A DNA stretch of 64,000 nucleotides from assembly GCF_900105325.1 (NCBI RefSeq), contig NZ_FNSU01000001.1, positions 1,426,001 to 1,490,000 on the forward strand, written 5' to 3'. Source of the stretch: Pseudomonas marginalis (GTDB taxonomy: Bacteria; Pseudomonadota; Gammaproteobacteria; Pseudomonadales; Pseudomonadaceae). Both the position numbers and the translations under genes were made by a program. Positions within the stretch are counted from its first letter, which is position 1; each line of letters starts with the position of its first letter. The notes beneath the pieces are model-generated. The model was not told the DNA's origin. It saw only the letters and a program-made list of their open reading frames with translations, and made no database searches. This document shows positions 43,430 to 52,541 of this stretch, one piece after another.

Positions 43430-45354
43430 AAGTGCACATACCATGTATTGCCTTTGCAGGGCTGGTAGATGACTTGGTCGGACGGGGAGAGCGCGCTGGA
43501 GGAGGTTAGTCGATGAAAGTTCTATACTGGTAAGAGATGGCGAATCAACCAGACCCCGAGTCATGCATGTTGCACCGTGAGGTGCAGGGCGAAGCGTTGA
43601 CAGGGGAAACCGATGGGCCAGCCATCGAGTCGCGTAATCAGGAATCCGGGATGCCGATGCTGTTATCCGAAGCAGAAGGCAATACGGGGCATGGCGATAT
43701 ACACCAGTCATGCTCTGATCCCGCGCGGCCGGAGACCCCATGCCCGTCGGGAAGTCCTTCGCACAGAAACTGGGAGATCTCAGCGGTGCCCAGTGCGCAA
43801 GCACCGGGCGGAGCAGGAAAGGCCAAAAGCCGTAACCCTGCTGTTCAGGTCGTTGATAAGTCGGATACGTCCGTAGTACCTGAGAAGCCATCGAACAAAG
43901 GGCCTGGCCCTGCGGAGATTGTGGAGGAAAGGGATGTAGCCAAGGGAAACACCGAAACGCCCCCGTGTCCCGGACACTGAGCCGGATCAGTAGCGCGTCG
44001 ATTGGACTTGAAGGTGTACGTGAGGCCGCCCGAAGGAACAAGGGCTTGCAGTTCACAGCATTGCTGCACCACATCCCCCCGCTATTATTGGCGCAGAACT
44101 TTTATGCGCTTCGCCGCGATGCGGCGGTGGGCGTGCACGGTATGTCGTGGTGAGAATATGAGGAAGGTCTTCTCCAGCGGGTAACCGATTTGCACGCGAG
44201 GCTCCACAGTGGAGCCTATCGGGCAACGCCATCGCGGCGGGTTACATTCCCAAAGCCGATGGCAGGCAACGCCCGTTGGGCATTGCCTCTCTGGAGGAGA
44301 AGATCGTACAGCAGGCAGTCGTTACCGTTTTAAATGCGATCTATGAGGAAGACTTTCTGGGTTTCTCGTACGGGTTAAGGCCGGGACGTAACCAGCACGA
44401 TGCGCTGGATGCGTTGAAGGTCGCGCTCAAGGGCCAGAAGGTGAACTGGACATTGGATGTGGATATCAAGTCGTTCTTTGATGGGATCGACCATGAATAA
44501 ATGCTGATGTTTCTGGGGCATCGGATTGCAGACCGGCGCCTGCTCGGGCTTATCTGCAAATAGCTCCAAGCGGGTGTTATGGAGAACGGCCGTAAGGTGA
44601 CTGCGACCAAGGGGCTCCCCTAGGCGTAGTGATATCGCCATGGTTGGCGAATAGCTATCTTCACTACGTGCTGAATCCGTGGGCAAGGCAGTGGCGCCAG
44701 CGGCATGCCCGTGGCGATGTGATTGTTGTGCGATACGCGGACGACAGCGAGGTGGGTTTCAGGACGCAATGGCAAGCTCAGCAGGTTCGGTTTATCTCTC
44801 GATGCCTCGAAGACACGGCTAATTGAGTTTGATCGTTTTGCTAAGAGAAATCGTAGGAAGCGAGGATTAGGTAAACCGGAGGCGTTTGATTTCCTGGGCT
44901 TCACACACTGCTGTAGTTCCAACAGAAACGGTGGGTTTCAAATACTGCGTCTGACGGTCAAGAAGCGAATGCGTGCAACGCTGCTGGCTATTCGGGATGA
45001 GCTGAAGCGCCGACGTCATGAACCCATCCGGGTTCAAGGGCAATGGCTCACTCGGGTGGTGAGTGGTTACTTCAATTACCACGCGGTGCCAGGAAATCTG
45101 ATACGTCTGGGTGGTTTTCGTTCGGCGGTATGTCGTCTATGGCGGCAAGCCCTCAAACGTCGCAGCCAGCGTAACCGGCTTCAGTGGTCACGCTACGGAC
45201 GTCTTGCCGACCTCTACATACCTAGACCCAGAAATGCACATCCGTACCCTGAGGATCGCTTCGCGTCACATACCCGAGGCAGGAGCCGTACGCGGTAGTT
45301 CCGCACGTACGGATCTGTGCGGGGGGGGCAGGTAACTGCCATCCCTACCGCGAC
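43430..45354 (+). mobile_element. Degenerate group II intron
   Basis: The interval contains a decayed intron reverse-transcriptase gene and, at the 3' end, a domain V stem-loop (45283-45315; GAGCCGTACGCGG...ACGTACGGATC with the AGC triad) followed by a domain-VI-like segment ending near CTACCGCGAC (45354). The 5' boundary is not clear. A GTGCAC near 43431 is only a weak match to the GTGYG start. The upstream part of the element is non-coding ribozyme sequence. Confidence 0.8.
43849..45298 (+). pseudogene. ltrA: Group II intron reverse transcriptase/maturase, broken
   Basis: Reverse-transcriptase blocks appear in order but in several frames: KSDTSVVPEKPSNKG, then GVREAARRNKGLQFTALLHH, then IASLEEKIVQQAVVTVLNAI and YEEDFLGFSYGLRPGRNQHD, then VDIKSFFDGIDHE before a stop. 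The catalytic box VIVVRYADDSEVGF keeps YADD. The maturase X region is KPEAFDFLGFTHCCSS, and the C-terminal HNH-free end includes VSGYFNYHAVPGN and RRRSQRNRLQWSRYGRLADL. At least four frameshifts or stops (one at 44498-44500) make it inactive. Confidence 0.93.
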
Positions 45355-45398
45355 CGTTCCTACCGCGACCTTGTCAGACTACCGAATTAAGGTTTGTC

Positions 45399-46590
45399 TC
45401 AATCGGCATCTAACTGAAAATCCGTTTTAGACCTTAATCCGTAAAAGGCTAATAAAGCAGCTGCTATCTGCACCATAGCTGCAACCAGAAGAATAGTTTT
45501 GAACCCAGCCACGGGATAGATGAGGCTCGCGGCGATTGTGCCGACGGTCAGGCCTAAGTAAGTTGTTGCGCTGTTCAGTCCGAGTATCGCTCCACGTTGC
45601 TTATCGCTGGATTGCGATAACAGCAGCACGATCGTGTTTAGAGTCAGATGGTTAGCAAACCCCCAGCAGAAGACCACTGGTAGAAACCCTACAAACGAGG
45701 CCATGGTGAGAATCATGGATACGAAAATGCTCGCATTAACAATCAGTAGCCACGGTAATACCTTATGTTGCCCTATCTGGTCGACCCTGCGATTAGCAAT
45801 TGATGCGCTTGCAAAACCGAGCCCGAACATTAAAACAACAATCCCGGCTTGTGCCGTTGAAGTCTGCAGCACCTCGCGCGTCTCTTGCACCACAAACGCA
45901 TAGGTGCCGTAGAACGAGCTGGTGAAGGCTAGTCCGAGAGTCAAAAGAGGACGTACGCCAGTTTCCTTCAATGCACGGAGTGGGCTTGGCCAGCCAGCTT
46001 CTTGTCGATTTCTACTGGGATAAAGTGGGGATTGAGGTAAACAGAAGAAAATGAATGTTGTTGACACGGCTAAACATAAGTACGCAACTCGCCACCCGGC
46101 GTACTCTGTAATAAATGCTGATAGCGGAACGCCAGCAACAAGTGAAAGTGACCAGCCAATGAGCACTTTCCCCAAAGCTCGGGAGGCAAATTCCGGTGCA
46201 ATATATTTAGTTGCAAGTGCGTAGGCAGATGGAAGAACGAGACCTGCTCCTGCCCCTGCGAGTGCTTGGAACGCGACCAACATTGCGACAGAGACAGCTA
46301 ACGAACTCCCGAGCATCGCGAAGAGAAGGGTTATTAACCCGGCTTTCAAAGTCCAAGACGCACCGCAGCGATCGATTAGCGGAGCCAGGAACAGCGCTGA
46401 AATAGCCGTCCCTGCACCGTAGGATGACATTGCAATCGCTGCTGAGCTTTAGGGGCGCAGCCAGTGAAGACGCTACGTCAGAAAGAATTGGGCTCAGAAG
46501 CAGGCCATTCGACCCCACGATGGCGACCGAACACATCAGCAACGTAACCTTTATCGGCGGACTAGCTGCTGAATGAGATATATCTGTCAT
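45399..46590 (-). pseudogene. MFS transporter with a frameshift near the N-terminus
   Basis: The gene starts at 46590 (MTDISHSAASPPIKVTLLMC, SVAIVGSNGLLLSPILSDVA, SSLAAPLKLS) and then leaves frame near 46445. From about 46440 the reading continues AAIAMSSYGAGTAISALFLA to the stop at 45399 as a normal 11-helix MFS segment. Motifs include GAGAGLVLPSAYALATKYIA and NRRVDQIGQHKVLPWLL. One extra base (or two missing) around CTAAAGCTCAG would explain the break. If real and not a sequence error, the protein is inactive. It is divergent from an Lrp/AsnC regulator, so it was probably its target, perhaps an amino-acid exporter. Confidence 0.82.
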
Positions 46591-46661
46591 TATGACAAAC
46601 CTCTGAATACGGTACAAAACGTGTTCAAATATACCTAACGGAATTTGGCAAAAAGCGAGAT

Positions 46662-47168
46662 ATGGCTGAAATGAGTGAAAATTCGAACCCTATTAAGAAA
46701 GGTACAGCCAAAAGCACCTCGCTGGACCGGATTGACCGAAAGTTATTAGGTTATCTGGCCGTAGATGCGACGTCCAGCTATGCAGTGCTAGGCGAATTGG
46801 TTCATCTGTCAGGGCCAGCTGTGCATGAGCGCGTGAAACGCCTTAGGCAGCTCGGCGTTATCAAAGCGACTGTTGCTTCGCTCGACGGCGCCAAGCTTGG
46901 CAGGCCTCTTCTCGCATTCATCAACGTCGACACGAAAAGCTGGGCAAAGACGCGACAACTTATACAATTGGTCGACTTGCCTGATATTGAAGAGATTCAC
47001 ACGGTGACAGGCGAGAGTGCTGTCCTGCTCAAAGTCAGAACTCGAGATACTCAGACACTGGAGGCCTTACTCGGCATGATTCATGGAATAGAAGGCATTG
47101 AGGCGACGCGTAGCAGTATTGCTCTCTCTACCTACCTTGAGAGAGGCCCGTCACCGACAGCAGAATAA
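46662..47168 (+). CDS. Lrp/AsnC-family transcriptional regulator
   Basis: A 168-residue Lrp/AsnC regulator. The N-terminal HTH reads LDRIDRKLLGYLAVDATSSY, AVLGELVHLSGPAVHERVKR and LRQLGVIKATVASLDGAKLG. The ligand-binding RAM domain follows (LLAFINVDTKSWAKTRQLIQ, EIHTVTGESAVLLKVRTRDT). The 71-bp intergenic space to the divergent MFS gene is the likely operator. An ATG three codons into the frame (46671) is an alternative start. It looks intact although its neighbour is not. Confidence 0.92.
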   Translation: MAEMSENSNPIKKGTAKSTSLDRIDRKLLGYLAVDATSSYAVLGELVHLSGPAVHERVKRLRQLGVIKATVASLDGAKLGRPLLAFINVDTKSWAKTRQLIQLVDLPDIEEIHTVTGESAVLLKVRTRDTQTLEALLGMIHGIEGIEATRSSIALSTYLERGPSPTAE

Positions 47169-47767
47169 ACATCTATCTGTCCTTAGAAAATCCGTAGACA
47201 AGTTTAGACGCCAACCTGCGTCCGGCAGCCCGGCAGCCCGGCAGCCCGGCAGCTGGTGGATTGTTTGAAGTCATCCTTCGGTGACTGAGGCACAATGCCT
47301 GCGTTAGATAGGGCGGATCAACAGCGAAAGCTAGAGTGCATACATCCCAAGACCTGCTTAGACGTTAATCACACGCTAAAGAGGCTAGGACGCGTTTTTT
47401 CGATTAATTATCATTAATATCAATAGCTTGGGTGAGAACAATCGCAGGGAGCTTGCCCGTTTTGGCAGAAAACACCCCTATTTGTACCCCATATTTGCCA
47501 TATCCATTTGCTTAGCTAAAACCGCCCCTTTACCGTGATCGCCCCTTAGGCGGGCTGCTCTGCAGAAGGATGGCAGGTGATGAATCGAAGCTTGGGCGAG
47601 ACATGGACGCTCGGAGCATTAGGTCTACTGGGTTTTCTCACCATATGGGCTATTTAGCAGCAGAATTGTTCGGTCCTCTCACTCACCAGAAATCGCTCAG
47701 TTGGGCTAATTAGTGCCCAAACCTCTAGGCCCGCACCCCCGCAGTACGTACGAACGGCTGCCCAGCG
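47169..47767. other. Gene-free stretch with a short tandem repeat
   Basis: No supportable gene apart from a possible 25-residue hydrophobic peptide near 47581-47659 (MNRSLGETWTLGALGLLGFL), which I do not trust. The 8-bp tandem repeat lies at 47222-47253. Confidence 0.4.
47222..47253. repeat. Four perfect CCGGCAGC tandem copies
   Basis: CCGGCAGC is repeated four times without error. It is outside any gene, about 55 bp after the Lrp stop. Confidence 0.9.
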
Positions 47768-48130
47768 GTGATAGCCCGGTTTCAAGTTTTACAGCTAAGG
47801 CGCCAAGGACGTGATCAGCGGCTGAGCAAAGGCCATGCTCTCCAGACAGCTAAATGGCACACTAGTGGCACCAGTGTGAAACCATGTAGGGTCACCACCG
47901 CGTTAGCCAAGGCACTACGAGCTGCAGTGGCGGCACTCAATATTCCGCACCCGATACTGGACGAAGGTGCGCGAGTTATCATCAGCCTGGGGGTAGCGGC
48001 TGCAACTGCACCTCAAGTCAGCGCCGGGGCGTTGATCGGAGCCGCTGACGCAGCGCTCTATGCCGCCAAGCACGCGGGCCGTGATTGTCTTTTGTGTGCT
48101 TTGCCCGAAGCGATAGATTGCTATTGGTAA
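47768..48130 (+). pseudogene. C-terminal fragment of a GGDEF (diguanylate cyclase) domain
   Basis: The frame includes AKALRAAVAALNIPHPILDE, ARVIISLGVAAATAPQVSAG and ALIGAADAALYAAKHAGRDC, then a tail and stop. This is the end of a GGDEF domain (pattern LR..V.......P......TISLGVA........LL..AD.ALY.AK..GR). The GGDEF motif itself and the sensor part are gone, so it cannot make cyclic di-GMP. Confidence 0.8.
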
Positions 48131-48174
48131 GGTTGGCGAACTAGGTTCTGCCGTTGCGACTCGTATCATGAAGT

Positions 48175-49368
48175 TCAAATCGCTGTTATGCCCCCAGTCT
48201 GTTGTTGCAGTCGCAGGCACATTTTGCGTGCTGGATACAGACAGACGCAGGCAATCACCGCCAGGCACAGCAGCAGTTGCGGGTAGCCCAAATAGTGCGC
48301 AACTTGCAGGGTCGCCAGCGAGGCAAGCATCGCCACCGCCGCGTCAGTCGATTGCAGCAGCGCGTAATCAGAGGCCGGTTGATGAGGGCGTACCTGACCC
48401 ATCAGCAGGTTGTAAAGGGTGACGAAGCCGATCGCAGCGGCGACATTCACCACCGCGAAAAGCGCCAGCCATACCTGCAGATCAAATATTCGCGCGCCGC
48501 AAGCAGCCACAAGAGTAATACCGGCGTGGATAAGCATGCTCGGCGTGAGGCACTGCCAGGTCCCCAACCGCCGAGCCATCCAGCTACCGATCAAGATACC
48601 CAGCCCGCTGGCAAATGTGCCGTAAAGAGTGGTGATCAGTCCCAGTTGGCTGAAGTCGAGGCCGTTATCCAGCAGCATCACCGTTTGCAAAGCCATCATC
48701 CCTCGCATGGCCAGGTAGTAAACAGCCACCAGGCAAAGAACTGGCCACATGGCTTGAATACTCCGGTGATCCAGTCGCGGCGGCGGGGCGTGCTTCTGTT
48801 GCTCACGACTGGCGGGCAGCCATCTCAGCGGCAGCAACAGGCTCAAAGAGAGCAGCGCCATCGCCATGAACCCGCCACGCCAACCCCAGTGCTGCGCGAG
48901 ATACAAGAACGCCAGGCTGCCGAATACTACGCCGAGGTAGCTGCCGCCCACTTGGGCGGCGTTGGCGAACGGCCGTTCATGGCTGTCACAGGTGGTAATG
49001 GTGATGGCATCGGCATAAATGTCATGCGTAGCTGACAACACCGCTAATAACAGCATTGCCTTCAGAATCGGGTAAAACGAGTGCTGCGGAGTTAGTGCGC
49101 TGATAATCAGCAGAATTGCCGCCATGCCCAGTTGTAGAAGGACCAGACTGCCCAGATAACGATTGCCCCGCAAACCCAGACAATGCCGCTCGCACCACGG
49201 TGCCCAGAAGAACTTGCCGATCCATGGTAGAAACGTCAGCCATAACAGGCTGAGGCTGGCCAGGTCGAGCCCTTGATGGCGAAAATAGGCCACCACTCCT
49301 TGCAGCATCAGTGCGGTGAGCACTCCCTGATGCAGGTAGTAACACCAGTAAGGAAGATAGCGGCGCAT
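48175..49368 (-). CDS. RhtX/FptX-family siderophore permease
   Basis: A 397-residue MFS-type inner-membrane permease of the RhtX/FptX branch, which imports ferri-siderophores (rhizobactin, pyochelin) without an ABC transporter. It begins MRRYLPYWCYYLHQGVLTAL and has 12 predicted helices. FLPWIGKFFWAPWCERHCLG and SATHDIYADAITITTCDSHE are family blocks. The start is 1 bp after the receptor stop (TGATATG), so the two are translationally coupled. It moves the siderophore delivered by the receptor across the inner membrane. Related FptX proteins carry pyochelin. Confidence 0.93.
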   Translation of the reverse strand: MRRYLPYWCYYLHQGVLTALMLQGVVAYFRHQGLDLASLSLLWLTFLPWIGKFFWAPWCERHCLGLRGNRYLGSLVLLQLGMAAILLIISALTPQHSFYPILKAMLLLAVLSATHDIYADAITITTCDSHERPFANAAQVGGSYLGVVFGSLAFLYLAQHWGWRGGFMAMALLSLSLLLPLRWLPASREQQKHAPPPRLDHRSIQAMWPVLCLVAVYYLAMRGMMALQTVMLLDNGLDFSQLGLITTLYGTFASGLGILIGSWMARRLGTWQCLTPSMLIHAGITLVAACGARIFDLQVWLALFAVVNVAAAIGFVTLYNLLMGQVRPHQPASDYALLQSTDAAVAMLASLATLQVAHYLGYPQLLLCLAVIACVCLYPARKMCLRLQQQTGGITAI

Positions 49369-49369
49369 A

Positions 49370-51373
49370 TCAGAATGAAGCCTTCATGCTCAGCCCCAAC
49401 TCCCTGCTATGGCCGGGCTGGGCAAACTGCTGACCAGCAGACTCATAGGCATAGGTTCGATACAACTTGTCACTCAGATTGTTACCGTACAGCGCCAATT
49501 CGAGATCCGGCCTGGGCAGCCAGGCAAGGCGTGCATCGAGCAGGCTGTAGCCGCTTTGGGCTACCTGGTTATCGACGTCAAAATAATGCTTGCCGGTGTA
49601 GCTCAGGCCAACACTGGGACGGACCTCGCCCATTACGCCATCGAAGTACAGGCTGTGTTCCGCCGAAACCCGCAAAGTGCGTTTGGGTGTGAAGGTCAAT
49701 TGATTACCCTGACGCTCCGAGTCAAGCAGGCGGTTACGGTTCAAGGTGCCTGCAATACTCAGACGGGTCGCTTCAGTAGCTTGCCAATCCACAGATAACT
49801 CGGCGCCCTCGCTGCGGGCCTTGCCGATATTGGCCAGAGACTGAGTCCCTGTACCTGCGTCGCCGACGAATTGCTGCACGTCGTCGATATAAATGCGGTA
49901 CAGCGCACCATTGAGCCATACACGCTTGTCCAGCAGACTGGCCTTGATGCCGACTTCCATGTTCAGGGATTTTTCCGGTGAGTAGGCCACAGCATCGGGA
50001 GTGATGGCGCCGATGCGGTTGTAGCCGCCAGCCTTGAAGCCCTTGCTCACCGATGCGTACAGCCGAGTGTCAGGTGTTGCCTGGAAACCCAGAGCGACCT
50101 TTGGCGTGGTGCTGGTGAAGGTGTCGTTGCCACTGTATTCAAAGCCGGGGGTGAACAACGCGTTTTGCTGCACATAGCGAGTCTCGGCTTTTTCCTGGCT
50201 GTGACGCGCACCCAAGGTCAGGTCCCAACGGGGCGCCAAATGCCAGGTGAACTCACCAAATACAGCTTTTTCGGTATTTTCGATGCGGCTGTCCGCCTGA
50301 CCGTAGACGCCGGATAACGGTGCGCTGGCATCAGGTTCACGTTGCGAATGACTTTTACTGTTCTGCCAATAAAGGCCCGTCACCAGATCCCATGCCCGAT
50401 CAGCGCCTTGAGTCGACAGGCGCAACTCTTGGCTGAGGGTGCGCTGGGTTTCCGGCCAGAGGAAGCCCAGATCCCCGAACAACCGCTCATGCCGGTAGTT
50501 CTGCAGGGCACTGATGGAGGTCAGGCGCCAGCTGTCATTAAGGCTCCAATCAACGGTGGCGCTGCTGCTTTCAACACGGCGTACGTACACAGACTCCATC
50601 AACGGCACGCTGGCCCGACGCTTGCCATAAGTCTCGTCGGCGAGATATTGCTCGTCATACGATCGTAGTTTGTCCCGCGCGTAGGCCAGACGCAGGCTCA
50701 GGTCTTCATTGGCCTTGAACAACAGGCCCACTCGACCGCCACCATTGTCGCTGTCCCCATGGTGTTCACTGCGGGTCAACTCGCCGTCGGTGTCGTCGTG
50801 GTAAACCGCACCTTGTACGTACAAACGGTCACTGACCAGTGGAGCGGAGCCACTGGCAGAAACTTGCTGATGCAGGTTACTGAAACGGCTTTGTACCGTG
50901 GCAGTCTGGGTTTCGTCGGGCTGACGGGTAGTGATATTCAACGCTCCCGCATGAGCATTACGACCATACAACGTTCCTTGCGGGCCTTTGAGCAGTTCGA
51001 TTTGTTCGATGTCCAGCAATTCCTGATTGAAGGTGCCCAAGTACTGTGGAACACCATCGACATAAATCCCGACCGGAGCGTTGTAGGGGTCTGAAGATGA
51101 GATGCCGCGCATGCTCAGGCTGGGGAAAAGGCCTGCGCCGGTATTGCGCACTAATAATTCGGGAAAGACGCGTTCCAGCTCCCCGCTGCGGTAAACATTG
51201 GCTTGTTCCAGGTCTGCCGGGGTGGCTACGGCCAGAGCCAGATCTGTCTGGTTTTGAGACTGGACACGCTTGCTGGCGGTGACTTGCAGTTCAGGCAAGG
51301 TCAGTACCGAGTCAGCAGAAGCGTAGGGCGTGATGGCGAACAGTACCGCAAGGTGGAGCAAGGAGCGTTGCAT
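49370..51373 (-). CDS. TonB-dependent siderophore receptor
   Basis: A 667-residue outer-membrane receptor. The signal peptide is MQRSLLHLAVLFAITPYASA and the TonB-box region DSVLTLPELQVTASKR follows directly. The plug domain contains FPELLVRNTGAGLFPSLSMR, APVGIYVDGVPQYLG and LLKGPQGTLYGRNAHAGALN. The 22-strand barrel ends with LGLSMKASF and terminal Phe. The plug style resembles the FyuA/FptA and xenosiderophore branch. The ATG at 51373 is chosen for its signal peptide and an AGG 8 bp upstream; an upstream TTG is less likely. The ligand is unknown, possibly a thiazoline or catechol siderophore made by another organism. Confidence 0.93.
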   Translation of the reverse strand: MQRSLLHLAVLFAITPYASADSVLTLPELQVTASKRVQSQNQTDLALAVATPADLEQANVYRSGELERVFPELLVRNTGAGLFPSLSMRGISSSDPYNAPVGIYVDGVPQYLGTFNQELLDIEQIELLKGPQGTLYGRNAHAGALNITTRQPDETQTATVQSRFSNLHQQVSASGSAPLVSDRLYVQGAVYHDDTDGELTRSEHHGDSDNGGGRVGLLFKANEDLSLRLAYARDKLRSYDEQYLADETYGKRRASVPLMESVYVRRVESSSATVDWSLNDSWRLTSISALQNYRHERLFGDLGFLWPETQRTLSQELRLSTQGADRAWDLVTGLYWQNSKSHSQREPDASAPLSGVYGQADSRIENTEKAVFGEFTWHLAPRWDLTLGARHSQEKAETRYVQQNALFTPGFEYSGNDTFTSTTPKVALGFQATPDTRLYASVSKGFKAGGYNRIGAITPDAVAYSPEKSLNMEVGIKASLLDKRVWLNGALYRIYIDDVQQFVGDAGTGTQSLANIGKARSEGAELSVDWQATEATRLSIAGTLNRNRLLDSERQGNQLTFTPKRTLRVSAEHSLYFDGVMGEVRPSVGLSYTGKHYFDVDNQVAQSGYSLLDARLAWLPRPDLELALYGNNLSDKLYRTYAYESAGQQFAQPGHSRELGLSMKASF

Positions 51374-51429
51374 GGAGATAACCTGAGGAAGGGGGATGGC
51401 CAAATGGTCGGGTTATAGCCGTTGGCCTG

Positions 51430-51463
51430 CGCGCGTGATCAGGGTGTCGGCGCGCGTGATCGG
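51430..51463 (-). promoter_or_regulatory. AraC-type direct-repeat operator of the receptor gene
   Basis: Read on the minus strand, CCGATCACGCGCG (51463-51451) is followed by CTGATCACGCGCG (51442-51430), a 21-bp repeat period. It lies 57-90 bp before the receptor ATG. The same repeat in the same orientation precedes the FAD monooxygenase gene. Confidence 0.75.
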
Positions 51464-51473
51464 GTCAGTTGTT

Positions 51474-51492
51474 GATATTGATTATCATTTGA
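51474..51492. promoter_or_regulatory. Fur-box-like sequence upstream of the receptor gene
   Basis: GATATTGATTATCATTTGA matches 14 of 19 positions of the Fur consensus. It overlaps the stop codon of the araC gene and lies about 100-120 bp before the receptor start. Confidence 0.7.
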
Positions 51493-52390
51493 TTGGAGTC
51501 TCACAGCGATTGCGGTATTCGCTGGGAGCAATCCCGTGATGACGACGAAACACCTTGGCGAAGTGACTTGGATTGGAGTACCCGACTTCCAGAGCCGCAT
51601 CGACCACTCGTTCGCCTCGCTGCAGACGCTCAGCGGCCAACTCCATGCGAATATCCTGAAGCAGCGTGTAGGCACCTTTGCCATATACCTGACGAAACCC
51701 TTGCTTGAGTTTGCGCACATTCAGGGTCACAGCATCGGCCAGCGCTTCAAGCGTCCAGGGTTCGGCGGGGCGTGCTTTCAATAAGCCGTGTGCCTGTTCA
51801 ATACGGGCGCGATCACGTGCACCGACGGCAGGCTGGAGCTGGCCGCTTTGCAGATAGCCGACCATTTCGCCGAGCATCTCGAACGCCTTGCCCCGCAGGA
51901 AAATCTCCCGCGCTACCCCTTGCAGCGGGCAATCGAGCATTGCCATGCCAACTTTGCGCAGCACGGTTGGCGCGGGGAATTGCACCAGTCGTGCCTGACC
52001 GTCAGTGGAGATGCGCCTCTCCCATAGACCCGCCTGGTCGAGCAACTGTTGGTCAAGCCCGATGCGACTGAGTACCTGAGGCGCAAAGCTGATATTGACT
52101 CCGCGTACTCGGGTATTGGCCGCCAGCATCCCTTCGCCTTGAATCGCAACGGACCCGTGGTACAGGCAGCAGGTATCAGGGCTGAGCAGCATGAATGGCG
52201 TATCGGCAAATTGCCGCCAGCCGCTCCCTTGAGCGTAGTAGGCGATCGACAGCGAGGGTTCGCTGTTGGCCTGGATACGACAGTCCTGCGCAGGCAGCAG
52301 GTCGAGCACGCGTATGTCGAGTTCCTCATCAGCCAGGTTGGCGAAGGTGGGGGAGAGTGGTTGATCGGCGACGTAATGGTTGATGGACAT
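51485..52390 (-). CDS. AraC-family regulator of the siderophore cluster (PchR-like)
   Basis: A 301-residue AraC/XylS activator of the PchR type. The C-terminal double HTH reads LEALADAVTLNVRKLKQGFR, VYGKGAYTLLQDIRMELAAE and VVDAALEVGYSNPSHFAKVF, RRHHGIAPSEYRN. The N-terminal 180 residues are a cupin-like sensory domain. PchR-type proteins bind the ferri-siderophore in the cell and activate receptor and permease genes. The start at 52390 (MSINHYVADQPL) is chosen for size and an AGGG upstream; ATGs further upstream overlap a Fur palindrome. It probably binds the paired 13-bp repeats on both sides. Confidence 0.92.
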   Translation of the reverse strand: MSINHYVADQPLSPTFANLADEELDIRVLDLLPAQDCRIQANSEPSLSIAYYAQGSGWRQFADTPFMLLSPDTCCLYHGSVAIQGEGMLAANTRVRGVNISFAPQVLSRIGLDQQLLDQAGLWERRISTDGQARLVQFPAPTVLRKVGMAMLDCPLQGVAREIFLRGKAFEMLGEMVGYLQSGQLQPAVGARDRARIEQAHGLLKARPAEPWTLEALADAVTLNVRKLKQGFRQVYGKGAYTLLQDIRMELAAERLQRGERVVDAALEVGYSNPSHFAKVFRRHHGIAPSEYRNRCETPIK

Positions 52391-52417
52391 GGAGGAGGCC
52401 CTGAGTGCGCGATGACA

Positions 52418-52436
52418 AATGATAACACTTATCATT
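52418..52436. promoter_or_regulatory. Fur-box palindrome upstream of araC and the FAD monooxygenase
   Basis: AATGATAA and TTATCATT arms are separated by CAC, a perfect 19-bp palindrome 28-46 bp before the araC start. It could serve araC and also the divergent monooxygenase gene. Confidence 0.8.
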
Positions 52437-52442
52437 AAAGGT

Positions 52443-52476
52443 CTGATCACGCGCGTTTCATCCCTGATCGCGCGCG
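52443..52476 (+). promoter_or_regulatory. AraC-type direct-repeat operator of the FAD monooxygenase gene
   Basis: CTGATCACGCGCG (52443-52455) and CTGATCGCGCGCG (52464-52476) are spaced 21 bp, the same layout as at the receptor promoter. A third partial copy AGATCGCGC lies at 52483-52491. It lies 66-99 bp before the GTG start. Confidence 0.75.
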
Positions 52477-52541
52477 CTCAAAGATCGCGCCGCCCGCAAT
52501 CTTGATCGCATTAGCCAAGGTGCGAACGCAAGGGATAACAC

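Noticed and set aside
43412..44074. A 220-codon open frame on the minus strand
   Set aside because: It is antisense to the 5' part of the group II intron. Frames of this kind are recurrent false annotations over such introns.
47581..47659. A 25-residue hydrophobic peptide frame
   Set aside because: It resembles a small membrane peptide, but it has no clear ribosome site and lies in decayed DNA.
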